From Reticulitermes lucifugus (taxonomy: Eukaryota; Arthropoda; Insecta; Blattodea; Rhinotermitidae), in the NCBI GenBank assembly GCA_026260175.1, contig JAKCWW010000132.1, forward strand, positions 92,049 to 156,048: a stretch of DNA of 64,000 nt, given 5' to 3'. Each line of letters begins with the position of its first letter. Position 1 is the first letter of the stretch. Under the pieces are notes generated by a model that had not been told where the DNA came from, did not search any database, and was given only the letters and a program-made list of their open reading frames with translations. This document shows positions 63,933 through 64,000 of this stretch, one piece after another. The translations under genes were made by a program, and so were the position numbers.

Positions 63933-64000
63933 CAGCCCGTCGACCTCGGTGGACTAGTGGTTAGCGTGCTCGCCACTGGACTCAAGGTTCGCGGGTTCGA
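63933..64000 (+). mobile_element. tRNA-like head of a SINE, cut by the window edge
   Basis: CAGCCCGTCGACCTCGGTGG, A box TGGACTAGTGGTTAGCGTG and B box GGGTTCGA at the last bases. A genuine tRNA gene cannot be excluded because the 3' half is outside, but the 5' stem and loop lengths look SINE-like. Confidence 0.55.

Noticed and set aside
63659-63985. 108-residue minus-strand frame with ICHKCGG
   Set aside because: It overlaps the SINE head at its start, has no second metal-binding half and shows no lola-type linker.

Overview
This is an AT-rich eukaryotic (insect) window. Its only supportable protein-coding content is an array of eleven isolated C2H2-type zinc-finger exons, all on the minus strand and spread over about 57 kb. 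Each exon has an AG splice acceptor at its 5' end, an open frame of 80-173 codons and a stop codon. Ten encode the same pair of fingers: a C-x2-C-x12-H-x4-C finger followed, seven residues later, by a C-x2-C-x12-H-x4-H finger, joined by an ECG-x-x-P/A-type linker. The eleventh keeps the first finger but has a broken second one. This matches the mutually exclusive 3' exons of longitudinals lacking (lola), a BTB zinc-finger transcription factor of insects known for axon guidance and cell-fate control. No BTB exon is visible. On the minus strand it would lie to the right of position 64000. All eleven acceptors share one phase: two bases that complete a codon begun upstream. They are therefore interchangeable on one common upstream exon.

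Layout by exon (minus strand): 6045-6379, 18856-19211, 21220-21614, 26439-26776, 32118-32452, 35925-36262, 41991-42235, 46983-47311, 51656-52047, 53855-54186 and 62098-62621. Neighbouring exons resemble each other: 2 with 3, 4 with 5 (then 6 and 7), and 8 with 10. The array therefore appears to have grown by local tandem duplication. Expected isoforms share the off-window BTB part and differ in DNA-binding specificity.

The rest is non-coding and crowded with small non-autonomous mobile elements: at least four apparent kinds of tRNA-like SINE, a very abundant palindromic 'foldback' MITE family (over 20 copies), hairpin MITEs with a GATGATGG...GAAACATGT-like core and a shared CACCGTGCAT end, and two TA-flanked pogo/Tigger-like MITEs. 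No transposase or reverse transcriptase reading frame was seen. The four stretches of N (1821-1870, 14504-15158, 43990, 47999-48291) all fall within such elements.

The most striking observation is exon 9. Its second finger is split by a ~200-bp hairpin element flanked by a 10-bp direct repeat. The missing finger half lies intact on the far side (51446-51490), and the present stop codon is supplied by the element.

The large spacers, SINE-rich content and large exon array suggest a hemimetabolous insect, possibly a cockroach or termite. This taxon call is inference and is weak.
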